A DNA stretch of 64,000 bases, from contig CAIIXF020000012.1 in the NCBI GenBank assembly GCA_903813345.2, positions 15,060,020 through 15,124,019 on the forward strand, written 5' to 3'. Numbering within the stretch: position 1 is the stretch's first letter; every line of letters begins with the position of its first letter. Position numbers and translations under genes: made by a program. This DNA comes from Owenia fusiformis. Its lineage: Eukaryota; Annelida; Polychaeta; Sabellida; Oweniidae. Positions 46,015 to 56,695 of the stretch are shown here, one piece after another. Under the pieces are notes generated by a model. It was not told the DNA's origin. It was given only the letters and a program-made list of their open reading frames with translations, and made no database searches.

Positions 46015-48500
46015 AGATGATTCCCAATTCAAGTCAATCATTTCTAACTGTGATCCTAAAATACTAATTAGAGACTTTAACATTTTAAGTATAGGATGAT
46101 GCTAACGTAAAAACCCTATAATTTTGGAATTACTCATTTCCTGAAATTTTCTATCAAGACTTCAAAAGGTATTTCAAAATATGTGGTTTCAATTTGTTGG
46201 GATCACCCTGTAGTATTTTACATCCCATTGTAACAAAATAACATTAGTCTAAGGCTTGTAATTAACTGACAATTATATTGTGATAATTAATATACTAATA
46301 CAGTAGTAGCCTTGCCCAAGTCGGTCTCTTTTACTTATCTTGATTTCTATAATAATTCAAGATCAGATAAGTAAAAAATACTGATTTGGGCAAGGCTAAT
46401 ACAGTAGGTACGAAACTAATACAGTAGGTACAATGTAATGATTTAACAATATTCTAAGTTGCACTTTCTCTATATTTAGGTAACATGTTGTACCCTGTGA
46501 CTCTATCTGAGAATGAATTCTGTGAGCTGTCACGTACAATACATGAAGAGTTTATGCAAAATAATAAACTCGAACATGTAACTCTGAGGTAAGTAGCAAG
46601 TGTAGTCACACTCAGTCAAGTAGTACTGTATACACACTAAAAATGTGGTTAACTCAAGTACATTGACTTAGTATGTGGTTTACTCAAGTACATTTACTTA
46701 GTGTGTGGTTTACTCAAGTACATTTACTTAAAATGTGATTTACTCAAGTACATATACTTACAATGTGGTTAAGTCAAGTACATATACTTGAAATGTGGTT
46801 AACTCAAGTACATATACTTATGATGTAGTTTACTCAAGTACATCTACTTAAAATGTGATTTACTCAAGTACATGTACTTACAATGTGGTTAAGTCAAGTA
46901 TATACTTGAAATATGGTTAACTCAAGTACTACTCAAAGTCTCTCATTATAGTCTTGCATTAAGTCTTTGCCCCCACCCCCCCCCCCGCCCTATATACTTC
47001 ACCTTCAGAGATGTGGATTTGAGGTGTTAAGATGGGGTCAAAACTCAAAAGGGCTTGGGGCACCCGGGGGTTTCACTCCAATATACCTCTTAATATCTAT
47101 GTGCCGCGCCAAAGACCATTTTTTCCATGTCAATTTCCTCTCAAGATTGAAGGTTTCCATGTTTAATTCCTCTCTGGAGTTTGCTAAGACTAAGTATCTC
47201 GAAATATCATCGAAATTACTCAGAGTGAACCCCCCGGGTAGGGGCAAGACAAACATTCATGTCCTTAAGCTGCAAGTGAAGGAAAGATTGTAGGATGTTG
47301 GAGGTAGTCTTTTTGATAAGCATGTCAATGTGTCCCTCTCCATCCAGAATTTAATACTTCAAAAAGATTTGAGATTTCTGATCAAATATGGTACAGATCA
47401 GCTATTGAAGAGTCAAAATGCCTCATTTTCAGTCTTTAGAAAAAGCCTTTACAAGCAGACCCGTAGCCAGGATTTCACTTTTTAAAAAATTCCAGACAAC
47501 TTTGGCCCAAATATGGCCAAAACCACTTGAAATGTGCTCAGAATGGTGAAAAACTGCATGATTTTGAAACAATTTTTGGCCAGGTAGGGAACTCCCCTAA
47601 AGCCCGGTATACACCAATGGGGCAAGTTGGGACCTCCATAGACTTAACATTGCGTGGGACCTCGTGGGACCTTTTGGGATTTTGCCCCATGAAGTCCGTG
47701 GGACTCCATTGGACTTCGTGGGATTTTGCCCCATCAAGTCCCACGAGGTCCCATGAAGTCTCACGTGGGACTCGGTTGGACTCGATGGGGCAAGATGGGG
47801 CAAAATTCCACGGAGTCCCATGGAGTCCCATCGAGAATGAACATGTTCATTCTTTCCATGGGGCATCGTGGGATTTTTGATCATATGACGTGTTGTGTGA
47901 AGCCCGACATACACCAATGGGGCACGTTGGGATTTGATGGGACTCCATGGGGCTTGATGGGACTCCATGGGGCACGATAGGGCAAAGTCATCAAGGTCCC
48001 ATGGGACTTCGTGGGATTCGATGGGGCAAATTGGGATTCGATGGGGCAAGATGGGACTCGATGGGGCAAGTGGGATTTTGCCCCATTGGTGTATACCGAG
48101 CTTTACTCCCCCCTGACTATGGGCCTGACAAGGATACCCCTTTATATGCTGTGACGAAAAAATTTTGAAAACTCATGTGTATCCTTTGTTACTCCTTTAC
48201 ATCGTTCTAGTACTTAATATCTGCATACTCTTCAGCATTTACACTTACGCCGAATTATGTACTTGTAATTCTTTCATGATTCCTTTTTGATCTGTAAATG
48301 GAATTGTTTTATTTTTTATTTTCAGGTCTCACACTGGGAGCTTCTTCGGGAGTAACACTGTGAACCATGAAACGTTCTTTCATCCTCATCCCTCATCACG
48401 TCCCCCAGCTGGTATACCGAGTCCTAAAGATCCAAACTTCTGTCTGCGGAGTAAAGCAGAGAACAAACTATTAAAGGATTATAAAATAACTTTGTATTAG
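36810..48500 (+). CDS. HPS4: HPS4, BLOC-3 complex subunit (11 coding exons)
   Basis: HPS4 pairs with HPS1 to form BLOC-3, the exchange factor for Rab32/Rab38 in lysosome-related organelle biogenesis. Exons: 36810-36906, 37140-37283, 37808-37915, 38192-38326, 39313-39407, 39734-39803, 40187-42208, 42770-42838, 45857-45917, 46480-46588, 48326-48500. All join in phase at GT-AG sites. The first four give the first longin-type domain (FFIYDHTVIQGE, IKYFYPPS, YTWALAS, LDKLFNTFTFY). Exons 5-7 start the second, with AGVIAGCLFYKNR matching vertebrate LAGCILYKG. The last exons (IRYDSFQKTLEG, LSENEFCELS, KAENKLLKDYK) match the vertebrate C-terminus. About 1,025 aa against 708 in human; the excess is the central exon. 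Translation may begin at ATG 36823 or in an upstream exon; the frame is closed by a stop at 36793. Exon 3 could instead end at 37906. Confidence 0.92.
37950..38050. mobile_element. Possible fragment of the TGTTCTCC repeat family
   Basis: 'gtacaaaattctaatattcac' and 'ttttctcattttcaaatga' match the order of phrases in the fuller copy at 42463. In HPS4 intron 3. Confidence 0.35.
38614..39260. mobile_element. hAT-type MITE with exact 8-bp target duplication
   Basis: The element proper is 38622-39252 (631 bp). Ends TAGGGCTGGCAC and GTGCCAGCCCTA are perfect inverted repeats, flanked on both sides by GTGTGGAG, an exact 8-bp duplication as made by hAT transposases. Subterminal parts are filled with 'ggaacggaa' and 'cggaattt' repeats, another hAT habit. 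No transposase. It lies in HPS4 intron 4 and ends 60 bp before exon 5, close enough to bear on that exon's branch point. Confidence 0.88.
39870..40058. mobile_element. Pogo-like MITE in HPS4 intron 6
   Basis: Left 'tacagtagaacctgt', family phrases 'cagtatgaacactttttg', 'ccttgaaatgtcaacacct' and 'attctgaacacttc', right 'agacaggtcttaca'. Ends about 130 bp before the large exon. Confidence 0.6.
40187..42208 (+). CDS. HPS4: HPS4 large central exon (674 codons)
   Basis: One uninterrupted exon between acceptor TTTCAG and donor GTAAGT. It starts in the second longin-type domain (IPIGVRLISVHLTPEEF, compare vertebrate NVQIIPVFVTKEE), then runs for about 580 residues rich in Ser, Asn, Gln, Asp and Glu that look disordered, and ends with an ordered stretch (SVFVQGHSEMVMLLLVENDM) matching the start of the vertebrate C-terminal domain (LYTHCVKGLVLSLLAEE). 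The linker holds a 14-residue repeat, SKQINIDSKQELND, three times. The linker accounts for the size difference from vertebrate HPS4. Confidence 0.9.
41656..41784 (+). repeat. Coding minisatellite in HPS4, 42-bp unit
   Basis: Three head-to-tail units of 'tcaaaacaaatcaacattg' plus 'actcaaaacaagaactcaatg', each giving SKQI(N/T)I(V/D)SKQ(E/V)(L/P)ND. The unit is a multiple of three so frame is kept. Confidence 0.85.
42463..42650 (+). mobile_element. TGTTCTCC repeat family copy in HPS4 intron 7
   Basis: 'cagtgttctccacatgat', 'gggtgcaaaattctcatttt', 'tttctcattttcaagtgggt' and 'ggtgggtgcaagcctg' in order. Similar phrases occur near 24061 and 37960. Two overlapping plus-strand open frames here are not genes. 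Confidence 0.5.
43143..43688. mobile_element. TIR element with about 85-bp inverted ends
   Basis: Left CAAAGCCAAGTTCACACCGG and right CCGGTGTGAACTTGTCTTTG are inverted, and the match extends inward through 'ggaatagcctgacaatggta' and 'accgttgtcacaaat' to about 43225 and 43605. 546 bp, in HPS4 intron 8. No clear target duplication and no transposase. Confidence 0.75.
44102..44617 (-). CDS. Penelope-like GIY-YIG endonuclease fragment, minus copy
   Basis: 171 residues. GVIYKIDCKDCIATYVGETK holds the GIY and YVG(YIG) strands; the Arg of the motif is in RELVTRIREHRR. The Cys pair CKDC next to the GIY strand is usual for Penelope endonucleases. The upstream segment VRVCFSSQNTIKKQLVHLKD is the linker seen between reverse transcriptase and nuclease in this group. 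Confidence 0.85.
   Translation of the reverse strand: MSLNNVNRRRNDDDIRCTAVLPYIPSISNQLRRIFKRHRVRVCFSSQNTIKKQLVHLKDKTNDKKKSGVIYKIDCKDCIATYVGETKRELVTRIREHRRPTLLSTGGLASAVIEHSMEYDHNINWNNVKIIDNESHDLKRRVKEAIHIKTMQPKMNRDNGYQLDNLYHKIL
44776..45132 (+). CDS. Penelope-like GIY-YIG endonuclease fragment, plus copy
   Basis: 118 residues, nearly identical to the minus copy from HLKDKTNDKKKSGVIYKID onward. It carries the whole nuclease domain and less of the linker. Confidence 0.8.
   Translation: MVHLKDKTNDKKKSGVIYKIDCKDCIATYVGETKRELVTRIREHRRPTLLSTGGLASAVIEHSMEYDHNINWNNVKIIDNESQDLKRRVKEAIHIKTMQPKMNRDNGYQLDNLYHKIL
45982..46015. repeat. TTTC microsatellite
   Basis: About eight units of 'tttc' in HPS4 intron 9. 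Confidence 0.9.
46309..46396. mobile_element. Small palindromic MITE, TA-flanked
   Basis: Ends GCCTTGCCCAA and TTGGGCAAGGC with TA outside each. 88 bp, the arms pair almost fully around 'tttctataataatt'. In HPS4 intron 9. Confidence 0.75.
46644..46927. repeat. Tandem repeat, 30-bp unit, about nine copies
   Basis: Unit 'tgtggtt.actcaagtacat' plus 'ttactta..a'. In HPS4 intron 10, starting about 55 bp after exon 10. Confidence 0.9.
47457..48128 (+). mobile_element. Poly-G repeat copy split by a TIR element
   Basis: Left 'acccgtagccaggatttcac', middle 'gtgaaaaactgcatgatttt' and 'ttttggccagg'; the C run and right end 'ctgactatgggcctga' resume after 48105. Confidence 0.65.
47598..48105. mobile_element. 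TIR element filled with GGGACTCCATGGGG-type repeats
   Basis: Ends TAAAGCCCGGTATACACC and GGTGTATACCGAGCTTTA; CTCCCC lies outside both as a likely 6-bp duplication. The interior is a degenerate array of 'tgggactccatggggc' in both orientations, with a second internal start-like copy ('agcccgacatacaccaatgg') near 47898. Several open frames on both strands come from this low-complexity sequence and are not genes. Confidence 0.75.
48326..48500 (+). CDS. HPS4: HPS4 terminal coding exon
   Basis: 175 bp ending with TAG at 48498. Encodes SHTGSFFGSN, then PAGIPSPKDPNFCLRSKAEN and KLLKDYKITLY. Vertebrate HPS4 ends with GFPNPQDGAF and KAKQKLLKHGVNLL, so the end is conserved. The second half is repeated twice more downstream. 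Confidence 0.9.
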
Positions 48501-48770
48501 AGACATGTTTTAACACACTCATCCCTCAACACGTCCACCAGCTGGCATACCGAATCCTAAAGATCCAAACTTCTGTCTGCGGAGTAAAGCGGAGAACAAA
48601 CTATTAAAGGATTATAAAATAACTTTGTATTAGAGACATGTTTTAACACACTCATCCCTCAACACGTCCCCCAGCTGGTATACCAATCCTAAAGATCCAA
48701 ACTTCTGTCTGCGGAGTAAAGCAGAGAACAAACTATTAAAGGATTATAAAATAACCATATATTAGAGACA
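48386..48770 (+). repeat. Tandem triplication of the HPS4 stop-codon region, 133-bp unit
   Basis: 'tcatccctc' starts units at 48386, 48519 and 48652, exactly 133 bp apart each time. Each holds the end of the HPS4 coding sequence, its stop codon and the start of the 3' UTR. Units 2 and 3 lie behind the first stop, so they are 3' UTR unless an upstream splice skips unit 1. Unit 2 is closer to unit 1 than unit 3 is at its end. Confidence 0.9.
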
Positions 48771-48779
48771 CACTCATTA

Positions 48780-49593
48780 TCCCACCGAACGAAGTTCGAG
48801 GGGGATACAGAGAAGCCGTCCATCCGTTCGTCCGTCCGTCCCTGTGTCTGGGCAATAACTCCAATACCGGTTGACGGATTTTGTTCAAATTTTATAGGCT
48901 TATGCCTTATGAGTATAGGACCTCTGCTCGAGAAGGAATTTTCAATATGGCCGCTCAATTCAAAATGGCTGCCAATTTTCGTAAAAAATGTAATTGTTGA
49001 TAACTCAAATACGAGTTGACGGATTTGGTTCAAATTTTATATGCTGATGCCTAGGGACAAAGGAGTTTCGCACTAAAAGAGCTTAATTTCAAAATGGCGG
49101 CCATTTTTCCTAAAAATATGTAATCTTTGATAACTCAAATACCAGTGAACGGATTTGGTTCAAATTTTATATGATGATGCTTAGGGACACAGTAGCTATG
49201 TTCGACAAAAAGATGGCCGCTTTCAAGATGGCCGCTTAATTTCAAAATGGCGGCAATTTTTCGTAAAAAATGTAATCTTTGATAACTCAAATACCAGTGA
49301 ACAGATTTGGTTGAAATTTTATATGATTATGCCTAGGGACACAGTAGCTATGTTCAAGAAATAATTTTCAAGATGGCGGCTGAATTTCAAGATGGCGGCC
49401 AATTTTCGTAAAAAACGTAATCTTTGATAACTCATATACCAGTGAACGGATTTGGTTCAAATTTTATATGATGATGCCTAGTTCACAATGGTATAAACTA
49501 ACTTTGTGCCAAATTTCATGCTTCTATCACAAAGTACACAAACATTTCAACATTTACACTAGCTATAATAAGCATATGTTTTGTTCGGTGGGA
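48780..49593 (+). mobile_element. CCCACCGAAC-ended element with a tandem interior
   Basis: TCCCACCGAAC at the left and GTTCGGTGGGA at the right are inverted. The head has 'ccgttcgtccgtccgtcc'. The interior is four to five copies of a roughly 120-bp unit with 'tttgataactcaaataccag', 'ggatttggttcaaattttat' and 'aaaatggcggcc'. The same head occurs at 23527-23612. Non-coding. Confidence 0.7.
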
Positions 49594-50065
49594 TTTGCTA
49601 CTCTGTGGAGTTGCTGTTTTTCTAGTTATGCCTCGTGCCCCCAGCTGGCATACCAAGTCCTGCCTAGCCAGAATTCTCTCAATGGATTGCAAAATATTAA
49701 AGGATTACATTTAGTGACCTCTTTGGAAGGGGAATATTTTTCTATACTCACCTTTTATAACTACCAGTGTAGCATGGCACATATGAGAAAAAAACGATCA
49801 GAGGATTATAAAGTGACCTTGTATGAAAGAATTATTCTTCTACCTCACCCCTCACGCATATTTAGAAACTTCGCACTTCAGCACAGAAAAAATTCTATAT
49901 TGGATTGAAAGGGCCATTACTATGGCATGCCAAACCAGCTTGTTTGTGACTTCCTGTGTTATTGTTATTGAACCAGGTGGAAATATTGGTTTAATGAAGC
50001 TAAAAATCAATGCCATATGACTGCTAATACATGAAATTTTAGTTGATGGCTCCAGAAAGATACAC
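49594..50065. other. Possible decayed copy of the HPS4 terminal-exon region
   Basis: 'cccccagctggcataccaag' at about 49637 and 'gaggattataaagtgacctt' at about 49801 resemble parts of the 133-bp repeat unit at 48386. An open frame of 146 codons at 49468-49908 spans this and the edge of the previous element and is not a convincing gene. Confidence 0.35.
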
Positions 50066-50214
50066 CAGGGGCGGATCTGGGAACCAACAAGGGGGGGGGG
50101 CCAAATTTCTGGTCAGAGAAAAAAAATGTTGGGCCTCTAAAACCGAAAAGTGGGCCCAAATTTTGTTCTGGGCCCAACTTAGGGGGGGGGGGGGGGCGCC
50201 CTGGATCCACCACT
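50066..50214 (+). mobile_element. GGGGCGGATC repeat family copy
   Basis: Starts 'caggggcggatctgggaacc', holds a G run, 'cccaaattttgttctgggcc', a second long G run and ends 'ctggatccaccactg'. Short imperfect inverted ends. Confidence 0.6.
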
Positions 50215-51602
50215 GTATACTGTGGCTAAACTATTACTTTGGCTAAACTATTAGTTGAAAGCTAATATTTTTAACATGCTACAAGGCGATTTAAATTAGT
50301 TTTTAGTGCTTGAGCTCTAAAATAAACCAGTCTAATGGAAGTTTTTAATTTCTGCAGCAATCAGCAATGCAGAGTTCTCATTTTTTATCTATGCTTATAA
50401 TCTTGTTCTTACAAATGAAGTAATTTGTGGAAAACTTTTTGAAAATGTGGGTAGGAGAAGAGACTCATTTGTCATTTCTCAATTTTAGATGAACTCCTCG
50501 ATCTCTTGGAAATATTAGAGACATTTAATACAGGTTTATTATATATCTCTGGAAATAATATAAATCGAGGGTCTATTATGAACACACTGAACAAAATCAC
50601 ATGGAGAATGCTAAGGTTTATGCTGCCATCTATTGAATCAAAAACCACCCATGATTTATTTAAGAAATATAGACTGAATAGCAGGTGTTATATTGACAAA
50701 TAAATGCCGTAGGGCTAGGCACAAACGTTTTCGAAAGTTTTTGTGCCAGCCCCAAGGTATTTATTACTCGAAACTGATAAAAAGTTGGATCTTGATTACG
50801 ATTCGAACATGAAAACTCACCAACATTTTGCAAAATTGTCACTTCATTTCCTACTTTTTTGTTAAGCATTTAGCACTGAACCAAATACTAAGTACAGACC
50901 AGGTATTGTATTGACAAATTAATACTGGGTGAAATATTGACTTTGTTCACATTTTACAGAAGGCGTGAATAAAGTCATGTTTGAATTATAATTAACCTTT
51001 CGCTGCAGTAAAACTGAATTCTACACGAGAAATTATACATTTAGATCCAAGTGTGTTACTCAGTAAAAATAACCATGGGTATATTTTGGTTCTTAAATAC
51101 ATGGAGTGAAATAATTCAAATAACCAGTACTTATTAATAAAGCATGTAGTCTAACCCACATTATGATTTGTGTAAATAATATATAAATGATATAATCATG
51201 AAGTAGAAGTGATCATTCCCTGAAATCATGAATGAAAATGAAACACAGTCATAATTCATGTGATGTGTGGTGTGTTTCTGTAGAAGCTAGAAATTAGTAA
51301 TTTTAGTGGTGGCATGGGATATATAGATGTAACAGTGAATAATGTCTAAAATATTCAATTACCGTTCTGTGAAGAACTCATTATTCTGATTCTGTTAAAG
51401 GTCCCATGTAAAGTTTAAATCACGATGGCTCATACAAAATGTCTCAAATAGTCATGAAATGTAATATTGTACTTGAATGATTAAATTATATTTTCATACT
51501 TTTACATTATTTAGCTCCATATATTGAGACTGCATGTCAATAACTGTATAATGTCTATTTTAAAAAGAGCATTTAGAACATACTAAGTAATTTGACTTTT
51601 AT
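50215..51602. other. No gene or element recognised
   Basis: AT-rich. A 65-codon frame at 50506-50703 starts just after a pyrimidine tract but has no recognised domain. A weak inverted pair, 'aggcacaaacgtttt' and 'tttttgtgccagcccc', lies near 50717-50755. Confidence 0.4.
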
Positions 51603-51677
51603 GCCATTCAAAGGTTTGTGCGAGACACCCCATGCCACACCTTTGGAGAGGGGGTCCCCAAACCTTTGAATGGTGCA
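51603..51677. mobile_element. 75-bp hairpin MITE-like repeat
   Basis: 'gccattcaaaggttt' and 'aaacctttgaatggtgc' pair around a G/C-richer loop. Confidence 0.6.
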
Positions 51678-51891
51678 TTAGTATTATATGGAATTTGTTT
51701 ATAATATTGTGATGAAGTCTGTTGAAATAAAGATTTGTTTCACTGACTATAAACATTTGTACAGGGTAACAACAAGATATGTAAAATCAAAATTAAACAT
51801 TTTAAACGTTTTCTGTAATGTAATTTTTAATACATGTTGTATGGTTGTGATGAATAAAATTTTAGGACAAAGTGTACTGTTTGTTATGAAT

Positions 51892-52042
51892 GATGTCATG
51901 CTACTTGATATAGTATCCATCTTGTCAAATGATGTCATGCTACTTGATATAGTATCCATCTTGTCAGATGATGTCATGCTACTTGATATAGTATCCATCT
52001 TGTCAAATGATGTCATGCTACTTGATATAGTATCCATCTTGG
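51892..52042. repeat. Tandem repeat, 39-bp unit, four copies
   Basis: Unit 'gatgtcatgctacttgatat' plus 'agtatccatcttgtcaaat'. Because 39 is a multiple of three, frames stay open on both strands (DVMLLDIVSILSN repeated on plus). No homology or splice context supports a protein. Confidence 0.9.
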
Positions 52043-52135
52043 CAAAATTTATGAGACATTTTATAAATGATCAAAATAAAAGTGAAACACAACTGTTATA
52101 TGAAATAAAAATGACTTAAATATACATCGATTGTA

Positions 52136-52418
52136 CAGTAAAACCTGTCTAATTCGAATGCCATTTGGACAAGCCAAAAGTGTTCGAATAAGGAGGTGTT
52201 CAAATTTCAAGATTTTTGCATTTGAAACTCTGGGATTTTGAAGATATGTAAGCAACTTTAATTTTTCAAATATGACTATTCACTTTGTTCTGAGGTGCTC
52301 ACATTACAAGGTTTCCTTAACATGGTCGTCAATGGAAGGAAAAATTGGGACCTGCACAAAGTGTTCATATTGGGAGGTGTTCGGATTAGAGAGGTGTTCG
52401 AATATACAGGTTACACTA
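52136..52418. mobile_element. Pogo-like MITE, TA-flanked
   Basis: Begins CAGTAAAACCTGTCTAATTC after TA, with 'gtgttcgaataaggaggtgt', 'gtgttcatattgggaggtgt' and 'gagaggtgttcgaat' inside, and ends near 'acaggttacacta'. The best-preserved start of this family in the window. Confidence 0.65.
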
Positions 52419-55400
52419 CATATATGCCTTTCTGTATGTAGTTTCAATTTGGCGTCATCAAATACGAGTTAAATGATTAGGTCACTGTTCCTGTTTAAAG
52501 CCAATGACAGTCAGTTTAAGTGTTTCCACCTCCTCCCTATACTAAGTCAATGGTTGATACAGGAGAGATACAAAATATTTTATAAATCTTTTGAAATTCT
52601 GGTATTTTTTATTATCTATAATGTTATCAAGATAAATATGACTTAAGTTGTTAGTTATTTTGGCGTGGTGAAATTGGCTCCTATCCAAAAATGATAAAAA
52701 TGACCGTAATCTTGAATAAGTAGAATAGGGCTGGACGAATATGCAATTACTTTTTCAGAAAAATATTTGGTGTAGATTTTATTCAGAAAGGAAAAATAAT
52801 TTTGGCCTGAGTTCTTTGAAGAACATTTTTTGGACGTTTTGAAGGAACCATTTTGAAAGATTTTTTTTAAATTTTAAACTTAATGATTATCATACATCTA
52901 TTAATAAACTGAATCACAGAAATATATATTTGGATTTTGTAGGAAAAAAATATGGCTCTCCTTGATCACTAAATGCATTTCACTGAAAGTAAAATGGACC
53001 AGCCCATTTGTTACCAATCTTGTAAATCCTGATTTCAAAACTTCTTGATATATCTTAGAATATTGCCAAATTCTTAAAAGGAGTTACTAAATATGCACTT
53101 AAAGAAAGTTTACGGTTGGTCAAGTGTTTATTGTAGTTTCAATTGCACATTATTTATGTGACAAAGAAATCTCACTTCCTAGAATTGTGATAGAATGATG
53201 ACAATATAGCTCCCAATGGAGTGGTTTTTACAGGATTAATAGTCAGGTGGGGTATATGATCCATTAGGGGGGGGACGGGGATATTTGTTATTCATATAAT
53301 GTTGTGATTAAGTGAAATAAACTTAGGTAATCAATATCTGCACACTCCTAGTTGTTCAATTATAACTCAAACACTTGTTGTCAGATTTTGTTCAAGGGAC
53401 CAATTTAACACCTACGTTTAGTTAAACTCAGTTTTTGTTGAAGACACTGTTTTTATTACCATGGGGATGTTTACTTCATTTTGCTATTTACTTAAACAAA
53501 ATGAGAGTAGGATGTCTCTAGCATGAAGAAGTTAGATGTCATAAGTATAATTGGCTTTCGCAACTACAACTGAAACTATTGACATCATTATTATAATGTC
53601 ATTATCTTTCTCTGTAAGAGATCACAAATAAGCCATAAATAATACACAAATAAGCCATAAATAATACACTAATATAGGATGTCAAAAGATAAGTCTTATT
53701 TTTACTGAATCAAAACTGAAACTGAACATTGTCATTTTAACCTGAGATATTCAATTACAGATTTGAAATTGTTTAAATGAAAATTGAGATACTTTCCAAT
53801 AAAACTATCCAAGAGTTTCATGATGTGTTATTTACATATTAAAATTACATATATGTCTTGTATTTTTTTAATGTTGTAAACATGTTATTTTTAATATGAA
53901 AATAAAATTAATTTAGTTTCATCATTTCAAGATTTTTTCATTTAGTTTTATATCTGGGAAACGTTATTATCATCAAAATGAAATTAATTATTTTTCTAGG
54001 ATTTGCCGAAGTCATTTGTGGCATAAGATTAGGTAATTATGTTTTATTTTATTAGGTAATTTGAATATACAATGTTTGGCAGTTTCAGTTCCACTTTGAA
54101 TCAAAGTATTTCTTTTGAAACTAATCATGAAAACCTGTAGCTTTTTCCTGCATTAAAAATATTTATTAGATAAATAAGAATCACAAACAAGAAAAATATG
54201 TAATTGGATTTCCAAACATCATTTATTTGTAAATATTTAAATTGAATCTTTGCCAAACACCTATTGTGTTAACATCAACAATATGATTTTATTTGTGTAT
54301 ACGGAGAAAACCAGTTTACATTTTATTGACAATTTTTCTAATGCATTTAGGCATGGGCTTTCAACTAAAGCCCATGATTTAGGTACAATTCTTCTCTAAG
54401 CAAACATGAAAATAAAAATACAGGTATCATGTGTATCTTATATTTTTATTTCATGATACAACATTACAAAACATTTGTACTCTACACTTAAAGTGGGCAT
54501 ATCAGTGCCTTAAGGTATAATGTTATCAGTTTTACTGATGTGATGGTCATATTGTTGAACATGAAAACTGGTTTATTGATTGTACTGTCAACAACAACTT
54601 AATTGGATCATAAATTGGTTCAATAATTAAAGTGTCAGAAATTTAACACCCAAATCCAGTATTGATCGTAAAAAATATGTGGTACTTAATTAAAATCTTG
54701 ATTAATTGAATTATAACAACTCTGTATAAGTGGTATTTAATCCGATCATTTTATTTGCCTGGCCAATACCAACTCTTTACAAATTTTAATTTTCAGACGC
54801 AAGCCTATTATATAAATCAGGTGTGAATTATTAATCGATCATCGATTAATTTATTCTAAAAAAGTTTATCTGAAATAAACTAACAAAAGAGAGCAATTAA
54901 TTGAAATTAAAAAGAGATTTATTGCAACGTATGAAACATGAAGTAATTTTAAATTTAATTTTTTAACTTAAGTTCTTAGTATTAGAATGACTTATAACAA
55001 GAATGTATGTAACAAACTATATCCTATTGGTCATAAAGAAGGTTGTAAACAGAAATTAAAATCTAATTTATGAAACACTATATACATAAGATAATACATA
55101 TGAGATCATTTTAAAGATTTTACAAAACAAATAAACTGATACAGGTGTATATAAGAGATGAGGAAACCAATTGTTTAATTCTTAGTATTACAACAGGAAA
55201 ATAAACAAACAATATCCTTTTGCTTATTTGTATAAACCTAATTGTATTGTTTATAACACAAAATATTTTTTTACTTCCTTTGATAAATAACGAAACAATA
55301 TATTTGATAATATTTTTGCTCATTTTTTGTTTGTTTTTCAATCTATATTGATTTTCTGATTACATATTATATTTACATAAATAAATAAAATAAATAAGTT

Positions 55401-56695
55401 TGTATCTTATATTATGTATAAAAGGTGTACCATTCTTAAGGTAATGTACATGTATAAAGATATGCCTATAAAGCAAATAGATCTTTAACGAGAAAACTAA
55501 ACTATATTGCACCTTTAAAAACTTCTTAAAGGGACTAGAAAGGATAGAGGTGAGATGAGAAAAGATCAAGAAAATAAAATTAGGATCATGAAGAAAACTG
55601 GCATGCTTTTTGAAAAGATTATTTGAAATATTCCACACTCTCCTTCCCTTCTACTCCCTTTTTTTAATTACAATACCATGTCATGCATTTTCATAAAGCA
55701 TTTACAAAATAACTAATAGGATGAAAATAAAATACAAAAATGTATAAAATACCAGTATACAGGATACAATCAGTACACATATGTCTGTTTTCATTGCTAT
55801 TTTACAAATATTATTATAAGATACATTTTTACCATTATATTAACAAATTGATAAAATATAGTTTGTGCACTTTTTAGATATACATATATATTTCACTGAC
55901 CATTGGTGTCCAATATACACTTTTTATAAATAAATGTATAATATAAATGTATGGTATAAATATCATCAAATAGCTATGTAATAAAAGTATACAAATATAG
56001 CAATAATAGCATTACATATCCAGTATTTTTGAGATACTTCGTAGACATCAAAAGATTCATTACATCACTCCCCGTTATCACTCGTATTTCACATGGTGCA
56101 GACATAGACTAGAATAGTGTTTGTGCAGTATATTCTGCCTGTCCCATCCATGTAAAGAAATGTACCATGCAGTGGTCACCATATCCTCTCTAGTTTTGCA
56201 TCTTTGTTTGTTCTGATTCCTTCTCCTTCTTGGAAAGTTGTTTTTTCTTATATGGAGTTGTGAGGTTGTCGTCATGGCATTATTAATATTCAATAGCATG
56301 TAAAAATCCTTTTATTATTTTTTCGGGTATTAATATATCAGGTATCCCATATGTCCTATACAAAGGGATTCCCACTACTTTGTAAATGTAGATGATTTAT
56401 GAGGTGTAGTATCTGCAATTGTACAATAATTGTAATTATATTTGTATTTAATTACACTGTAATTATATCTGTATGATTTTACTTCATTCATGGGACTAAA
56501 TTATACTACTTCTGGAAATTATATAAAGCGATCAGCAATTTAATGGTAGCAAGTAACAGAACCAGCAAATGAGTAAATATTGTACACAATATACAATACA
56601 CAATATCTCGTATGGTACCTTGAATGTAATTATTGGGTGACTTTCTCTGGGGACCCTCCATTCATTTTTGTTTGGGTATTATCCTCACATGTCAT
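52419..56695. other. AT-rich region; distal part holds the TIR gene 3' UTR
   Basis: No coding exon or bounded repeat recognised. 'tttatt' at about 56310 gives AATAAA on the minus strand, a possible poly(A) signal roughly 380 bp after the TIR gene stop codon. A G run lies at 53269-53275. Minus-strand open frames of 73-92 codons at 55120-55638 are AT-driven. Confidence 0.4.

Noticed and set aside
46644-46927. CRISPR-like array of 30-bp units
   Set aside because: Head-to-tail repeats with no spacers, in an HPS4 intron.
47038-48168. Cluster of long open frames on both strands (up to 150 codons)
   Set aside because: They translate a low-complexity G-rich TIR element interior; repetitive Pro/Ser/His output in several frames is typical of that.
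49468-49908. 146-codon open frame
   Set aside because: Begins inside a dispersed repeat and continues into sequence resembling the HPS4 3' repeat unit; no domain.
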